From JACVCJ01 sp052437175 (lineage in GTDB: Bacteria > Bacteroidota > Bacteroidia > CAIKAF01): a stretch of 64,000 bases of DNA. The stretch spans positions 62,001-126,000 of the forward strand of contig JBQVOK010000009.1 of the NCBI GenBank assembly GCA_052437175.1, given 5' to 3'. Position numbers and translations under genes: made by a program. The notes below the pieces were generated by a model. That model did no database searches. It had not been told where the DNA came from and was given only the letters and a program-made list of their open reading frames with translations. This document shows, piece by piece, positions 45,685 through 53,198 of the stretch (its first letter is position 1; every line of letters starts with the position of its first letter).

Positions 45685-46593
45685 ATGAACTACACATTGC
45701 ATCAGCTCCAGGTGTTTTCCCGGGTGGTACAGCACCGCAGCATTACCAAGGCGGCTGCGGCCCTTTTTATGACCCAGCCGGCCGTTTCCATACAGCTCAG
45801 GAAGTTCCAGGAGCAGTTTGATATACCGCTGACCGAAGTGGTGCGGAAAAGACTGCGTATTACCGATTTTGGCATGGAAATTTACCGGATGTCGGAAAAG
45901 ATACTGGGCGAGGTATACGCGATCAATTATAAGACCCAGGCCTACAAAGGCCTTTTAAGCGGCCGTCTTTCCATCGGTGTGGTATCTACCGGCAAGTATG
46001 TAATGCCTTATTTCCTGGCCGATTTTATGCAGAAACACCCGGGCGTTGACCTGGTGATGGATGTAACCAATAAAAGCCGGGTGGTCGAAAGCCTGGCAAA
46101 CGGGGATATCGATTTTGCGCTGGTGTCTATATTACCCGGTAAACTGGCGGTGCATCAGGAAGTGCTCATGGACAACGAGCTGTATTTTATTGCCAACGCG
46201 GGTTTTGAACCGGGGCAGCGGGAGCTCTCCAAAGAAGAGCTGGAAAAATATGCCCTGATATACCGGGAAGAAGGCTCGGCTACCCGCAAGGTAATGGAAG
46301 ATTATTTTGCGCAGAAGAAGTTTGAGGCAAGGAAAAAGATCGAGCTTACGGGGAATGAGGCCGTAAAGCAAGCCGTGCTGGCCGGTCTGGGCATTTCGGT
46401 AATGCCGCTGATCGGTATCCGGGAAGAGATCAAAAGTGGCAGAATGCAGATATTGCCTGTGGAGGGACTGCCTGTAAAAACCAAATGGCGGCTTATATGG
46501 CTGCAGGAAAAGCAGCTGAGTCCGGCGGCAGCTATGTACCTGGAACACTTACGCCGGCACAAGGACATGCTCATTGAAACGTATTTCAGCTGA
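45685..46593 (+). CDS. LysR family transcriptional regulator
   Basis: A 302-aa regulator with the N-terminal winged helix-turn-helix 'LHQLQVFSRVVQHRSITKAAAALFMTQPAVSIQLRKFQE' and a C-terminal periplasmic-binding-like effector domain ('LSIGVVSTGKYVMPYFLADFMQKHPGVDL', 'AVKQAVLAGLGISVMPLIG'). It resembles the CbbR/CysB-like branch by general layout, but the ligand is unknown. It diverges from isocitrate dehydrogenase with 84 bp between and a perfect operator in that gap. Confidence 0.9.
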   Translation: MNYTLHQLQVFSRVVQHRSITKAAAALFMTQPAVSIQLRKFQEQFDIPLTEVVRKRLRITDFGMEIYRMSEKILGEVYAINYKTQAYKGLLSGRLSIGVVSTGKYVMPYFLADFMQKHPGVDLVMDVTNKSRVVESLANGDIDFALVSILPGKLAVHQEVLMDNELYFIANAGFEPGQRELSKEELEKYALIYREEGSATRKVMEDYFAQKKFEARKKIELTGNEAVKQAVLAGLGISVMPLIGIREEIKSGRMQILPVEGLPVKTKWRLIWLQEKQLSPAAAMYLEHLRRHKDMLIETYFS

Positions 46594-46659
46594 GCAAGGT
46601 TTATTCCCGGCATGGCAACGGCAGCATGCGGCCCGCAGGGAAAGAAGAGCGGGTCGGGC

Positions 46660-47391
46660 TCAGTTTCTCCCGCGTTCGCCGGGGTACAGGCTGTGTACGG
46701 GATCGCTCTGCCAGAATTCCCGGGTATCGATATCCATGATGCTGAGTCTGCCTCTGAAGGCGGCGCCGGTATCGAGATTCCATACGTTCATGCCGTTCAT
46801 AGGCCGTTCTGTGCCGTAATTTGTGGTAGGCGTGTGCCCGATGTATATTTCAGCAAAGTGTTTCAGGCGTTTGGGATACAGCGGGGAATCCCTGTCCAGT
46901 TGTTTATCTGTGGCCAGGGCCGTTTCCCACAGGGTACGGTCCCAGCTGTAGTTCGATGTATATACTTCGTGTGCGGGGCCGTGCATGGATGAAAAACCGG
47001 CATGGATGAACAGCCGGTTCTCTGTATCGATATGGTAATGCTGCATCCTGCTGAAGAAGGCAAGGTGTTTTTCCTTTTCCTCCGGACCGATCGCCACATA
47101 GCCTTGCACGGTCAGTGCACCGCCATGCAGGAGCCAGGTGTCGGACAATTCGCCGGTTTTCAGCCAGTTTTCGCACCAGGTATCGTGGTTGCCCCGGATA
47201 AAGATGCAGGGGTGTTTTTCATTCAGTTGCAGCAGGAAGGTGATCAGCTGCCGGCTTTCGCTCCATCCGTCCACATAATCACCCAGGAAGATCAGGGTGT
47301 CACCGGTGCACAGCCCGGCCCTGTCCAGCACCTGTTGCAGCGCCTTGTACGCACCGTGCATGTCTCCTATGACCAGTGTTCTTTTTTTCAT
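46660..47391 (-). CDS. PPP-family metallophosphoesterase, last gene of the NADAR-KptA operon
   Basis: A 243-aa phosphatase of the serine/threonine-phosphatase/ApaH-like superfamily. The motifs are intact: 'GDMHG' (9-13), 'GDYVDGW' (37-43), 'GNHD' (67-70), 'HAG' (130-132) and 'GHTPT' (185-189). Known relatives dephosphorylate proteins, cleave Ap4A, or remove 2',3'-cyclic or terminal phosphates from RNA as in bacterial Pnkp. Its start overlaps the oxygenase gene stop by an ATGA junction. In this context a nucleic-acid end or ADP-ribose phosphate is a plausible substrate, but that is inference. Confidence 0.88.
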   Translation of the reverse strand: MKKRTLVIGDMHGAYKALQQVLDRAGLCTGDTLIFLGDYVDGWSESRQLITFLLQLNEKHPCIFIRGNHDTWCENWLKTGELSDTWLLHGGALTVQGYVAIGPEEKEKHLAFFSRMQHYHIDTENRLFIHAGFSSMHGPAHEVYTSNYSWDRTLWETALATDKQLDRDSPLYPKRLKHFAEIYIGHTPTTNYGTERPMNGMNVWNLDTGAAFRGRLSIMDIDTREFWQSDPVHSLYPGERGRN

Positions 47392-47936
47392 TTTGTCAGC
47401 GTATACATAATATCGGTTCGTAACGCGTATTTTATCCCGCTGGTTACGGGTTCACCAGCGTGTTTCAGGGGGTGTTCAAAAACCAGGGCCATGCCTTTGC
47501 GGGGTTTTATGCTGTGCTTTTCGAAAGTGGTCTCTCCGCCTTCAAAATCGTCGTTCAGATAGATCATAAAGGTAAAAAAACTGGCTTCTCTTTCACTGCG
47601 TACATAACTCCCGTCGCGGTGCTTTTTAAAGCGCTGTCCCGGTTCGTAGCGGTAAAAGCGGAAACGTTCGTTAAAACCGCTGACGATGCTGCCGGCGAAT
47701 TCCTGCACGGCAAAAGGACGAAACCGCTCCCAGAGGCGTTGCGCCAGGCTATGATCGGTGAATACGATCCGGGCATTGTTCCGCAGACTTTTAAGCATGA
47801 CCTCCCGGCCTTCCAGCTGCACTTTAGCTTCTTCAAAACCGTGCTGTTCGCTCCAGATGATCAGCTCGTCGCATTCCTGCGGGGATAGAAAATCTTCGAT
47901 GAAATAGAGATTGGGTTCAGGACTGCTTCGTTTCAT
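47388..47936 (-). CDS. 2-oxoglutarate/Fe(II)-dependent oxygenase (prolyl-4-hydroxylase-like)
   Basis: A 182-aa dioxygenase. The ATG at 47936 is chosen because the upstream extension would lie inside kptA; even so it overlaps kptA by 20 bp. The iron facial triad is visible: His106 and Asp108 in 'FKKHRDGSY' and His159 in 'EHPLKHAG'; Arg173 in 'YALRTDIMY' would bind 2-oxoglutarate. The double-stranded beta-helix is complete ('FFTFMIYLNDDFEGGETTFE'). Relatives hydroxylate proteins or nucleic acids; the substrate is unknown. Its fixed place between KptA and the phosphatase is the main clue. Confidence 0.88.
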   Translation of the reverse strand: MKRSSPEPNLYFIEDFLSPQECDELIIWSEQHGFEEAKVQLEGREVMLKSLRNNARIVFTDHSLAQRLWERFRPFAVQEFAGSIVSGFNERFRFYRYEPGQRFKKHRDGSYVRSEREASFFTFMIYLNDDFEGGETTFEKHSIKPRKGMALVFEHPLKHAGEPVTSGIKYALRTDIMYTLTK

Positions 47937-48474
47937 AGGTAAAATCGATATAACGGGCGGGTACTTCTTCGCAGAGCCATACGCCATTTTTCGAGCGGTA
48001 AAAAGCAAAACCGTCTGCGTGCATGCGTTCGGTATCTACTTTCAGGATCACCGGTTTACCGCGCCGGCCGCCCACTTTGAGAGCTGTCTCCAGGTCTGCG
48101 CTCAGGTGCACGTGCAGGCGCTGCATTTTCTGCAGACCCTGTGCCTGTATGGCTTTCAGGAATTCAGGCACCGTGCCGTGGTACAGGAAGGCAGGCGGTA
48201 CCAGCGCTTCATATTCCAGGTCAACCTGCACGGTATGGCCCTGGTTGGCGCGTATGCGGGAGAGGTCTTCACTGAAGGCAAAGCGCTGTTTGTCATTGCT
48301 GATCACCACCTGTTCCAGGGTCTCAAAGTCGAGAGGAACACCGTTACGGCTGATCTTTTGTAGCAGTTCGTCTACGTCGGCCCAGCCGTTGGCGTCGAGG
48401 CTGAGGCCGATCTTTTCGGGTTTGTGCCTGAGCACCAGGCTCAGGAATTTGCTTATGTGTTTCAGGTCTTTCAT
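47917..48474 (-). CDS. kptA: RNA 2'-phosphotransferase (KptA/Tpt1)
   Basis: A 185-aa enzyme that moves an internal RNA 2'-phosphate to NAD+, releasing nicotinamide and ADP-ribose 1'',2''-cyclic phosphate; family members can also ADP-ribosylate phosphorylated nucleic-acid ends. The start 'MKDLKHISKFLSLVLRHKPEKIGL' and the blocks 'RANQGHTVQVDLEYEAL', 'LYHGT', 'RLHVHLS' and 'GRRGKPVIL' are diagnostic. Arg16, His17, Arg64 and Arg119 sit where I recall the Tpt1 catalytic tetrad. Its ATG overlaps the NADAR stop (ATGA). Bacteria normally lack the 2'-phosphate-leaving tRNA ligase, so its natural substrate is unsettled. Confidence 0.93.
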   Translation of the reverse strand: MKDLKHISKFLSLVLRHKPEKIGLSLDANGWADVDELLQKISRNGVPLDFETLEQVVISNDKQRFAFSEDLSRIRANQGHTVQVDLEYEALVPPAFLYHGTVPEFLKAIQAQGLQKMQRLHVHLSADLETALKVGGRRGKPVILKVDTERMHADGFAFYRSKNGVWLCEEVPARYIDFTYETKQS

Positions 48475-49010
48475 GGTTGTAAAAGTTTATCGCGCACTTC
48501 CATCAGGGCAAAACCAAGTAGGTTTTCACCCCGCCATTCGGCTGCATGGTACGCTTTGGAATTATCTTCGGCCAGGCCGATACCCCAGATGGGATCTACA
48601 GGACTGGCCTCTGCCAGTATTTTGTTTTTTGTTTGCAGAAGGAAGTTTTTCAGATTTTCGTTCTGGGAGAATTTCAGAAAATTTCCCTGTTTTACGATCT
48701 CGAATTTGTGGCTGTCCCAGAGCTGCGCATCAAAATCCCTTACCTGGCGTCCCAGGTCTTTTACGTCTTTAGGGGAATCTTTATGTATAATTCTGCTGAA
48801 AATATCGTGGTCGCCGAATAACAATGCTTTATGCGCCATCATGTAATGTTCGGCCGTTTTGTACACGATATCGTTCTCCGTAAAATCTGCGGGCCACCAT
48901 TGGCTCATGCAGGTTTTAATAATACTGCCGTCTCTGGATGGTTGGTGTCCCCAGAAAAAGAGAAAATCGGGGTTATTTTGTGTGAGTAGCCATTCGCGAG
49001 TGTATTTCAT
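48471..49010 (-). CDS. NADAR family protein (YbiA-like, ADP-ribose/N-glycosidase fold)
   Basis: A 179-aa protein of the NADAR (DUF1768) superfamily. The core is intact: 'DFLFFWGH' (about 15-22), 'TAEHYMMAHKALLFGD' with Glu54, 'LKFSQNENLKNFLLQT', 'EASPVDPIWGIGL' (134-146) and 'WRGENLLGFALMEVR' (159-173). Some NADAR proteins split N-glycosidic bonds in riboflavin intermediates, and others remove ADP-ribose from guanine in DNA or RNA, acting as antidotes to DarT-like toxins. There is no DarT or riboflavin gene here. It follows the Nudix gene by 30 bp and couples to kptA by an ATGA overlap. Confidence 0.9.
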   Translation of the reverse strand: MKYTREWLLTQNNPDFLFFWGHQPSRDGSIIKTCMSQWWPADFTENDIVYKTAEHYMMAHKALLFGDHDIFSRIIHKDSPKDVKDLGRQVRDFDAQLWDSHKFEIVKQGNFLKFSQNENLKNFLLQTKNKILAEASPVDPIWGIGLAEDNSKAYHAAEWRGENLLGFALMEVRDKLLQP

Positions 49011-49040
49011 AATTTGTTTTTTATCGGATTTGTCCTTGGT

Positions 49041-49727
49041 TCAGAGTTCAAAATGGAACCCTTTTTTGGTCAGTTCTTTATAGGCTTTTTTATCGAAGCT
49101 GTAATAAAAGGCGGCTTTGCGCGGCACGTTCTGTTCCTTCTCGTCCAGTTGTTTCAGTAAGCCCATGCCCAGCAGTTTTTTGCGGAAATTGCGTTTATCC
49201 ACCGGGTTTTGCAGTATGGCTTCGTACAGGGCCTGCAGCTGGCTTAAAGTGAATTTTTCGTCCAGCAGTTCAAAGCCTACGGGCTGGTAGCGCACTTTAC
49301 CCTTAAGACGCTCCACGGCCAGGGAAACGATGTTACGGTGATCGAAGCCCAGTTGAGGCAGGGCAGAGATCGGGTGCCATCCGGCTTGTAGCGTATCGCG
49401 CCCGGCAATGAGCCGGAACTGCGTGGTGCTCACCAGGGCAAAATAGGCCACGGAAACGATACGCTCCCGCGGGTCACGGTCAAGTTCACTGAATGTGTAC
49501 AACTGCTCGATGAATACGTTGCGGATACCGGCTTTTTCCAGCAGGATTCTTTTAGCCGCGGCTTCCGTGGTCTCCTGCATGTGTACAAAGCCGCCCGGTA
49601 GAGCCCAGGTACCCCGGAAAGGTGCTTTTTCGCGTTGCAGGAGCAGCAGCTTCAGTTCTGCGCCGTCGAACCCGAAGATCACACAGTCGGTGGCTAAGGC
49701 CGGTCTTTCATATTCATACGGATGCAT
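49041..49727 (-). CDS. NrtR-like Nudix-domain transcriptional regulator
   Basis: A 228-aa protein with an N-terminal Nudix domain and a C-terminal winged helix (about 150-220), the layout of NrtR/AraR-type regulators. The Nudix box spans 46-68 but reads G-x5-E-x7-R-I-L-L-E-K-A-G-I, so two of the glutamates of the canonical REUxEExGU are Ile61 and Lys65. Hydrolysis is therefore unlikely and ligand sensing likely. NrtR proteins bind ADP-ribose and leave their operators. Two copies of an inverted repeat flank its own promoter, which argues for autorepression of the whole five-gene operon. Confidence 0.88.
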   Translation of the reverse strand: MHPYEYERPALATDCVIFGFDGAELKLLLLQREKAPFRGTWALPGGFVHMQETTEAAAKRILLEKAGIRNVFIEQLYTFSELDRDPRERIVSVAYFALVSTTQFRLIAGRDTLQAGWHPISALPQLGFDHRNIVSLAVERLKGKVRYQPVGFELLDEKFTLSQLQALYEAILQNPVDKRNFRKKLLGMGLLKQLDEKEQNVPRKAAFYYSFDKKAYKELTKKGFHFEL

Positions 49728-49735
49728 ACTCTCAA

Positions 49736-49752
49736 AGTGTAATTATAACACA
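49736..49752. promoter_or_regulatory. operator 1 (downstream) of the Nudix-NADAR-KptA operon
   Basis: AGTGTA-ATTAT-AACACA, matching AGTGTA-N5-TACACT in 10 of 12 arm positions. It overlaps the 3' end of the -7 element and covers the expected transcription start, a position suited to repression. Confidence 0.6.
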
Positions 49753-49781
49753 AAGATAGGTGTCGTTTTGAATTGCACAAA
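49751..49781 (-). promoter_or_regulatory. promoter of the Nudix-NADAR-KptA operon
   Basis: On the minus strand TTTG (49778-49781), 19 bp and TATCTTTG (49751-49758): both elements match the Bacteroidota consensus exactly with ideal spacing. The start point would be near 49745, about 18 bp before the Nudix ATG. Confidence 0.7.
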
Positions 49782-49786
49782 TTATC

Positions 49787-49803
49787 AGTGTAAAAAATAC
49801 ACT
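49787..49803. promoter_or_regulatory. operator 2 (upstream) of the Nudix-NADAR-KptA operon
   Basis: AGTGTA-AAAAA-TACACT is a perfect inverted repeat with 6-bp arms. It ends 5 bp upstream of the -33 element. Its centre is 51 bp from that of operator 1, close to five helical turns, so two bound dimers would lie on one face of the DNA. Confidence 0.6.
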
Positions 49804-49914
49804 TTGGCCAGGCGGGGGATATAATTTTAATTTAGGTTAATTTGCTGAAAATGATTGATTTTTATTCAGCAACGTCCTGGTGTTGGTTAGAAGCCTACCC
49901 GGGCCCGAACCCGT

Positions 49915-51696
49915 TTAGCGTTTCACAAACTTAAGCGCCGGCATGGTACTGTTCTTCACCCGTATGTAATACAATCCGCCCGGCAGTCCGGCAATATCTA
50001 TCGCCGTGGTGGCGGCCGTTAGGGGTACCTGCTTCAGCAAATGCCCGGTCATGTCGTACAGTTCGAGCGTGCCCTGTGCCGGGTATGCGGGCAGACTTAC
50101 GTTCAGGGTCTCAGCGGCCGGATTGGGAAAGAGCAGTGCCGCTGCACCGCTGGTATTTTCGGCTATGCTGCTTACTTCACAATCATACTCCAGTATGGCA
50201 TAGGCGGTGTCTGAGGGACAAAGGGAAGCGGGGTCGGCCACTTTACATTCGTATATGCCTGAAGAAGTGATTCGTAAAGTGTCTTCGTTATTCATGCCCG
50301 GCAGCAATATATGGTTTTTGAACCAGCGTATCTGCCCGGAGACCGGCAGGGTGCCGTTTATATGCAGCACGGCAAAGGCAACGGTATCTCCGGCGCAGGG
50401 ATCACCGATGCCATCGAAATAATAACCGGAGAATTCCGGTGTGCTTTGAAATACGGTGGAAAGTTCGCTGCAGCCGTTCAGCGTGGACTTAACCGAAAAG
50501 CCCGAGATCCCGTAACGGGCATAATCTGCCAGGTACGGGCCGGTTTCTGGCAGAGGAACGCCGTACATGAACCACTGGTAGGAATCAGCGGGTTGTGTAT
50601 GGAGCGTATCGTAATTGCACAGCCAGGGATGCGATGTATAAACGGCAGGTGTATGACTGCAGAACTGGATCAGGGTATCCGAAGTGCTGCTGTATGTACC
50701 CTGCAGGTCGCAGTTGGTAGTTGTTAACGTAACGGTGTAACTGCCGTCGGCTGCATAGGAGTGTACCGGGTTGGGCAGGGTTGATGTATTGCCGTCCCCG
50801 AAATCCCAGGCATAACTTTGCCGCACATTATGGGCAGAAGGGCTGAAAATGACCTGGTTGCTTCCCGCGCCGGTCTGGTAGCTGAAGCCGGAGACCGGGA
50901 GTTTTTTAAAGTTCCAGAGATGCAGGCGGTCGAATACTTCTGTCTTAGCCGCATGGCGTATGGCGGAGGCGTCTGCGGCGCTGAGCCCGGCATTGGCCGT
51001 GATGAGGGTGGGGTCTTTCTTGAAAAGAGCGGTATAAAAGCAACAGGCTGCTGCGTAGGTGCCTGCCAGGGAGGGGTGACTTTCGTCGGCCTGGTACAGT
51101 TCGATACCCGGATGGTTCTGCCGCAGGTAGCGCCACACCACGGAAACGGGGGAAACCTCAGCGTTTATGGACGCAGCAAGGCCCAGGTAACGGTTCCTCA
51201 GGGTACTGTCCATGCCCTCGTACGTACACATTACCGGAAAGGCGGCACAGTTCAGCGCATCGCCGTTTTTGCGGCCCCAGGTCATATAGGGCATCACCAC
51301 GGCGCAGGAATTATGCTGCCGGATAAGATTGTACAGGGTCATACCGCCGTTGCTGAACACGCTGTACTGGGTGACCGGTTCCTGGCTCTGCCCCTGCATC
51401 ACCACATAATCCCAGCCACCGGCCGCTATTTTATTCTGACTGGTAACATCCGTAACATGATCGGCCAGCTGGTATCCGCCCGGGGCATTACTGTCGAAAA
51501 TAAGCGTATCACCGGCAGACAGCGCAACATCGTGCACCATTTGGGGCAGGTTGTTCATATAGGTATAGCTGTTGCCGAGGAAGAGTACTCGGTGGCTTTG
51601 CTGGGCCTTTAATTCATTTCCCCTAACAGTGAAAAATGATAAAAGCAGAAGAGCAAACAGCTGGTGTATCCGGCGGATGGTTCGGGATCTTTGCAT
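49915..51696 (-). CDS. T9SS type A cargo with SGNH-like and PKD domains
   Basis: A 593-aa secreted protein. The ATG at 51696 is preferred because it gives a signal peptide ('HQLFALLLLSFFTVRGNELKAQ'). The N-terminal 250 residues look like an SGNH-type hydrolase domain ('VLFLGNSYTYMNNLPQM', 'DYVVMQGQSQEP', 'ADESHPSLAGTYAAAC'), with Ser in GNSYT and the Asp/His pair in 'DESHPS'. A PKD domain follows ('YAWDFGDGNTSTLPNPVHSY'), then Ig-like sequence and a T9SS type A tail ('LLFPNPAAETLNVSLPAYPAQG', 'GLPGGLYYIRVKN'). The substrate may be an ester of a surface glycan; unproven. Confidence 0.85.
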   Translation of the reverse strand: MQRSRTIRRIHQLFALLLLSFFTVRGNELKAQQSHRVLFLGNSYTYMNNLPQMVHDVALSAGDTLIFDSNAPGGYQLADHVTDVTSQNKIAAGGWDYVVMQGQSQEPVTQYSVFSNGGMTLYNLIRQHNSCAVVMPYMTWGRKNGDALNCAAFPVMCTYEGMDSTLRNRYLGLAASINAEVSPVSVVWRYLRQNHPGIELYQADESHPSLAGTYAAACCFYTALFKKDPTLITANAGLSAADASAIRHAAKTEVFDRLHLWNFKKLPVSGFSYQTGAGSNQVIFSPSAHNVRQSYAWDFGDGNTSTLPNPVHSYAADGSYTVTLTTTNCDLQGTYSSTSDTLIQFCSHTPAVYTSHPWLCNYDTLHTQPADSYQWFMYGVPLPETGPYLADYARYGISGFSVKSTLNGCSELSTVFQSTPEFSGYYFDGIGDPCAGDTVAFAVLHINGTLPVSGQIRWFKNHILLPGMNNEDTLRITSSGIYECKVADPASLCPSDTAYAILEYDCEVSSIAENTSGAAALLFPNPAAETLNVSLPAYPAQGTLELYDMTGHLLKQVPLTAATTAIDIAGLPGGLYYIRVKNSTMPALKFVKR

Positions 51697-51920
51697 GGGA
51701 AAATTCAGTAACAGGGATGTTATCCGTAAAGGGCTAAGATACAAAAATTATGCTGTTTACCGTGCGTTTTGAACGATCCGGGGAAAGGGTGCAGGTAAAA
51801 AGGATGTTTGTTGAGCGGACGAGAGAAAAGACGAACCGGCCCTTATCGGGGGTTCCCCTCTTTGTATCTTTTTAATATTTAGTATTAATTTGTGAATTAA
51901 AAGTTAAACTATATTTTTAT

Positions 51921-51928
51921 TAGTTTTG
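51921..51928 (+). promoter_or_regulatory. -7 element before the accessory lipoprotein gene
   Basis: TAGTTTTG matches TAnnTTTG exactly, 25 bp before the ATG at 51954, inside a very A/T-rich stretch (51850-51950). Confidence 0.4.
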
Positions 51929-51953
51929 GATGTTTAACTAACTCTTTATTCCT

Positions 51954-52728
51954 ATGAGAAAAACAAAATCGCTCTTATGCGTGGCCGCAATGCTTGTTGG
52001 ATCCGGCGCTTGTAACAAGCAGGAACTGTTAAAAATCTCCTCGGCCAAAACAATCCCGTCAACGGAAAGCCCCGCTTACCAAACCGCCGAAAACATCGGC
52101 ATCTGGCACAACGCCTGCCTTGATTACCTGTATGATGCATTCATGCCCCTGAAAGCGGAAAACTGGACGGCGACCGAAGAGGAATTTGACGCTGAGTTGA
52201 AAAGCAAAATCCTCGACTATTTCACCCTGACGGGATATGCCGCGCCAAATACAAACATAACCTATGGTAGCGATTTCGACCCCTCTTTTTTCAGCAATGA
52301 AGGAGAAATCGTCATGTCTAAAATTCAGGAAAGCATTCTGAACTATGAAGCGGATTTATTATCTTTAGAATGATTTCCAAAGCGCGATGAATGAAATTCA
52401 GTTAGAAGCGACGGGGTTGGAAATAGAGAAGGAGCAATACATTATTGCGATCACGGCTTCTGTTGCAAAATATTCGGCGTTCTACTGGGAAAGCGAAGGC
52501 ATGAAATACAATGATTTCTATATCGGTGAAAACCATGAAAAAGCATCGCCCAACCAGGTCGCCGCGCTGAAAGCTGATGCAAACGGTGCCTTTTGGGGTA
52601 CGGTCGGAGGATTGGCAGGCACGGGAAATGTTGCCATCGGTGCAATCGGCGGGATGTTCGGTGCGGCGTATAAGTCGTCTGTCGAAGGCTTTAGACAAAA
52701 AGGCTACGATTGCTGGTTTTGCCCTTAA
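51954..52728 (+). pseudogene. glycine-zipper lipoprotein gene split by a frameshift
   Basis: Two consecutive ORFs read as one gene. The first (51954-52373, 139 aa) is a lipoprotein start ('LVGSGAC' lipobox, Cys20) that stops at TGA 52371-52373. Reading on after dropping one base gives 'LEDFQSAMNEIQLEA', continuing a helix straight into the second ORF (ATG at 52387, ends 52728). The joined product would be about 257 aa, ending in a Gly/Ala-rich segment ('GTVGGLAGTGNVAIGAIGGM') of glycine-zipper type and 'CWFC'. The break may be a real mutation, a sequencing error, or less likely a programmed shift. The family is unknown to me. Confidence 0.65.
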
Positions 52729-52747
52729 AACGACAAATTGAACGTAT

Positions 52748-52975
52748 ATGAGAAAGTTCCAGAAAATAGTTCAATCATCCTTGTTCCTGATGATCCTTAT
52801 TCCCGCAATCATTTTCAGCCTGGGAAACATCCTCTCCTGGGCTGTCGGCTTTGCGGATGAGCCTACGCAAATAGAATTGATCCTCAACCCTATTGCAGGC
52901 GGGTTCATCGGTGTCATCGGCTACGTCTACCTAAGACAAAAAAGAAAAATAGAAGAGCAGGAACAAAGGCAATAA
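52748..52975 (+). CDS. small two-helix membrane protein
   Basis: A 75-aa protein with two membrane helices ('SLFLMILIPAIIFSLGNILSW' and 'AGGFIGVIGYVYL') and a short charged tail. It begins 19 bp after the glycine-zipper gene and ends before a good terminator, so the two are likely one unit. The pair recalls the layout of a membrane-active peptide and its immunity protein, but the sequence gives no proof. No family is recognised. Confidence 0.6.
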   Translation: MRKFQKIVQSSLFLMILIPAIIFSLGNILSWAVGFADEPTQIELILNPIAGGFIGVIGYVYLRQKRKIEEQEQRQ

Positions 52976-52990
52976 TCCGCCTTTCATCAA

Positions 52991-53029
52991 ATTTTTAACA
53001 GCGTGGCTTTATGGCCGCGCTGTTTTTTT
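52991..53029 (+). terminator. intrinsic terminator of the accessory pair
   Basis: AACAGCGTGGC (52997-53007) pairs with GCCGCGCTGTT (53013-53023, one G-T pair), followed by seven T, about 20 bp after the stop of the two-helix protein. Confidence 0.8.
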
Positions 53030-53198
53030 AGTTATTCGCGGGGTCGTTACTTATCTCTCCGCCCTGTTCCAGCTTCTCAAAAGCCCCTTAATCTGTGAGG
53101 CCAGCCGTATAACCTCCATCCTGTTTTCCGGATTACTGCGCAGGTCGTCTATTAACGCGCCCCTCTCGTTTTTTGCGGGAGGGGTATTATTTTTGTAT

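Noticed and set aside
49888..49914. Short GC-rich stretch resembling a tRNA T-arm (ACCCGGGCCCGAACCCG)
   Set aside because: Similar to the tRNA(CAT) T-arm at 53.8 kb, but no cloverleaf can be built and the match is short; not supported as a tRNA remnant or attachment site.
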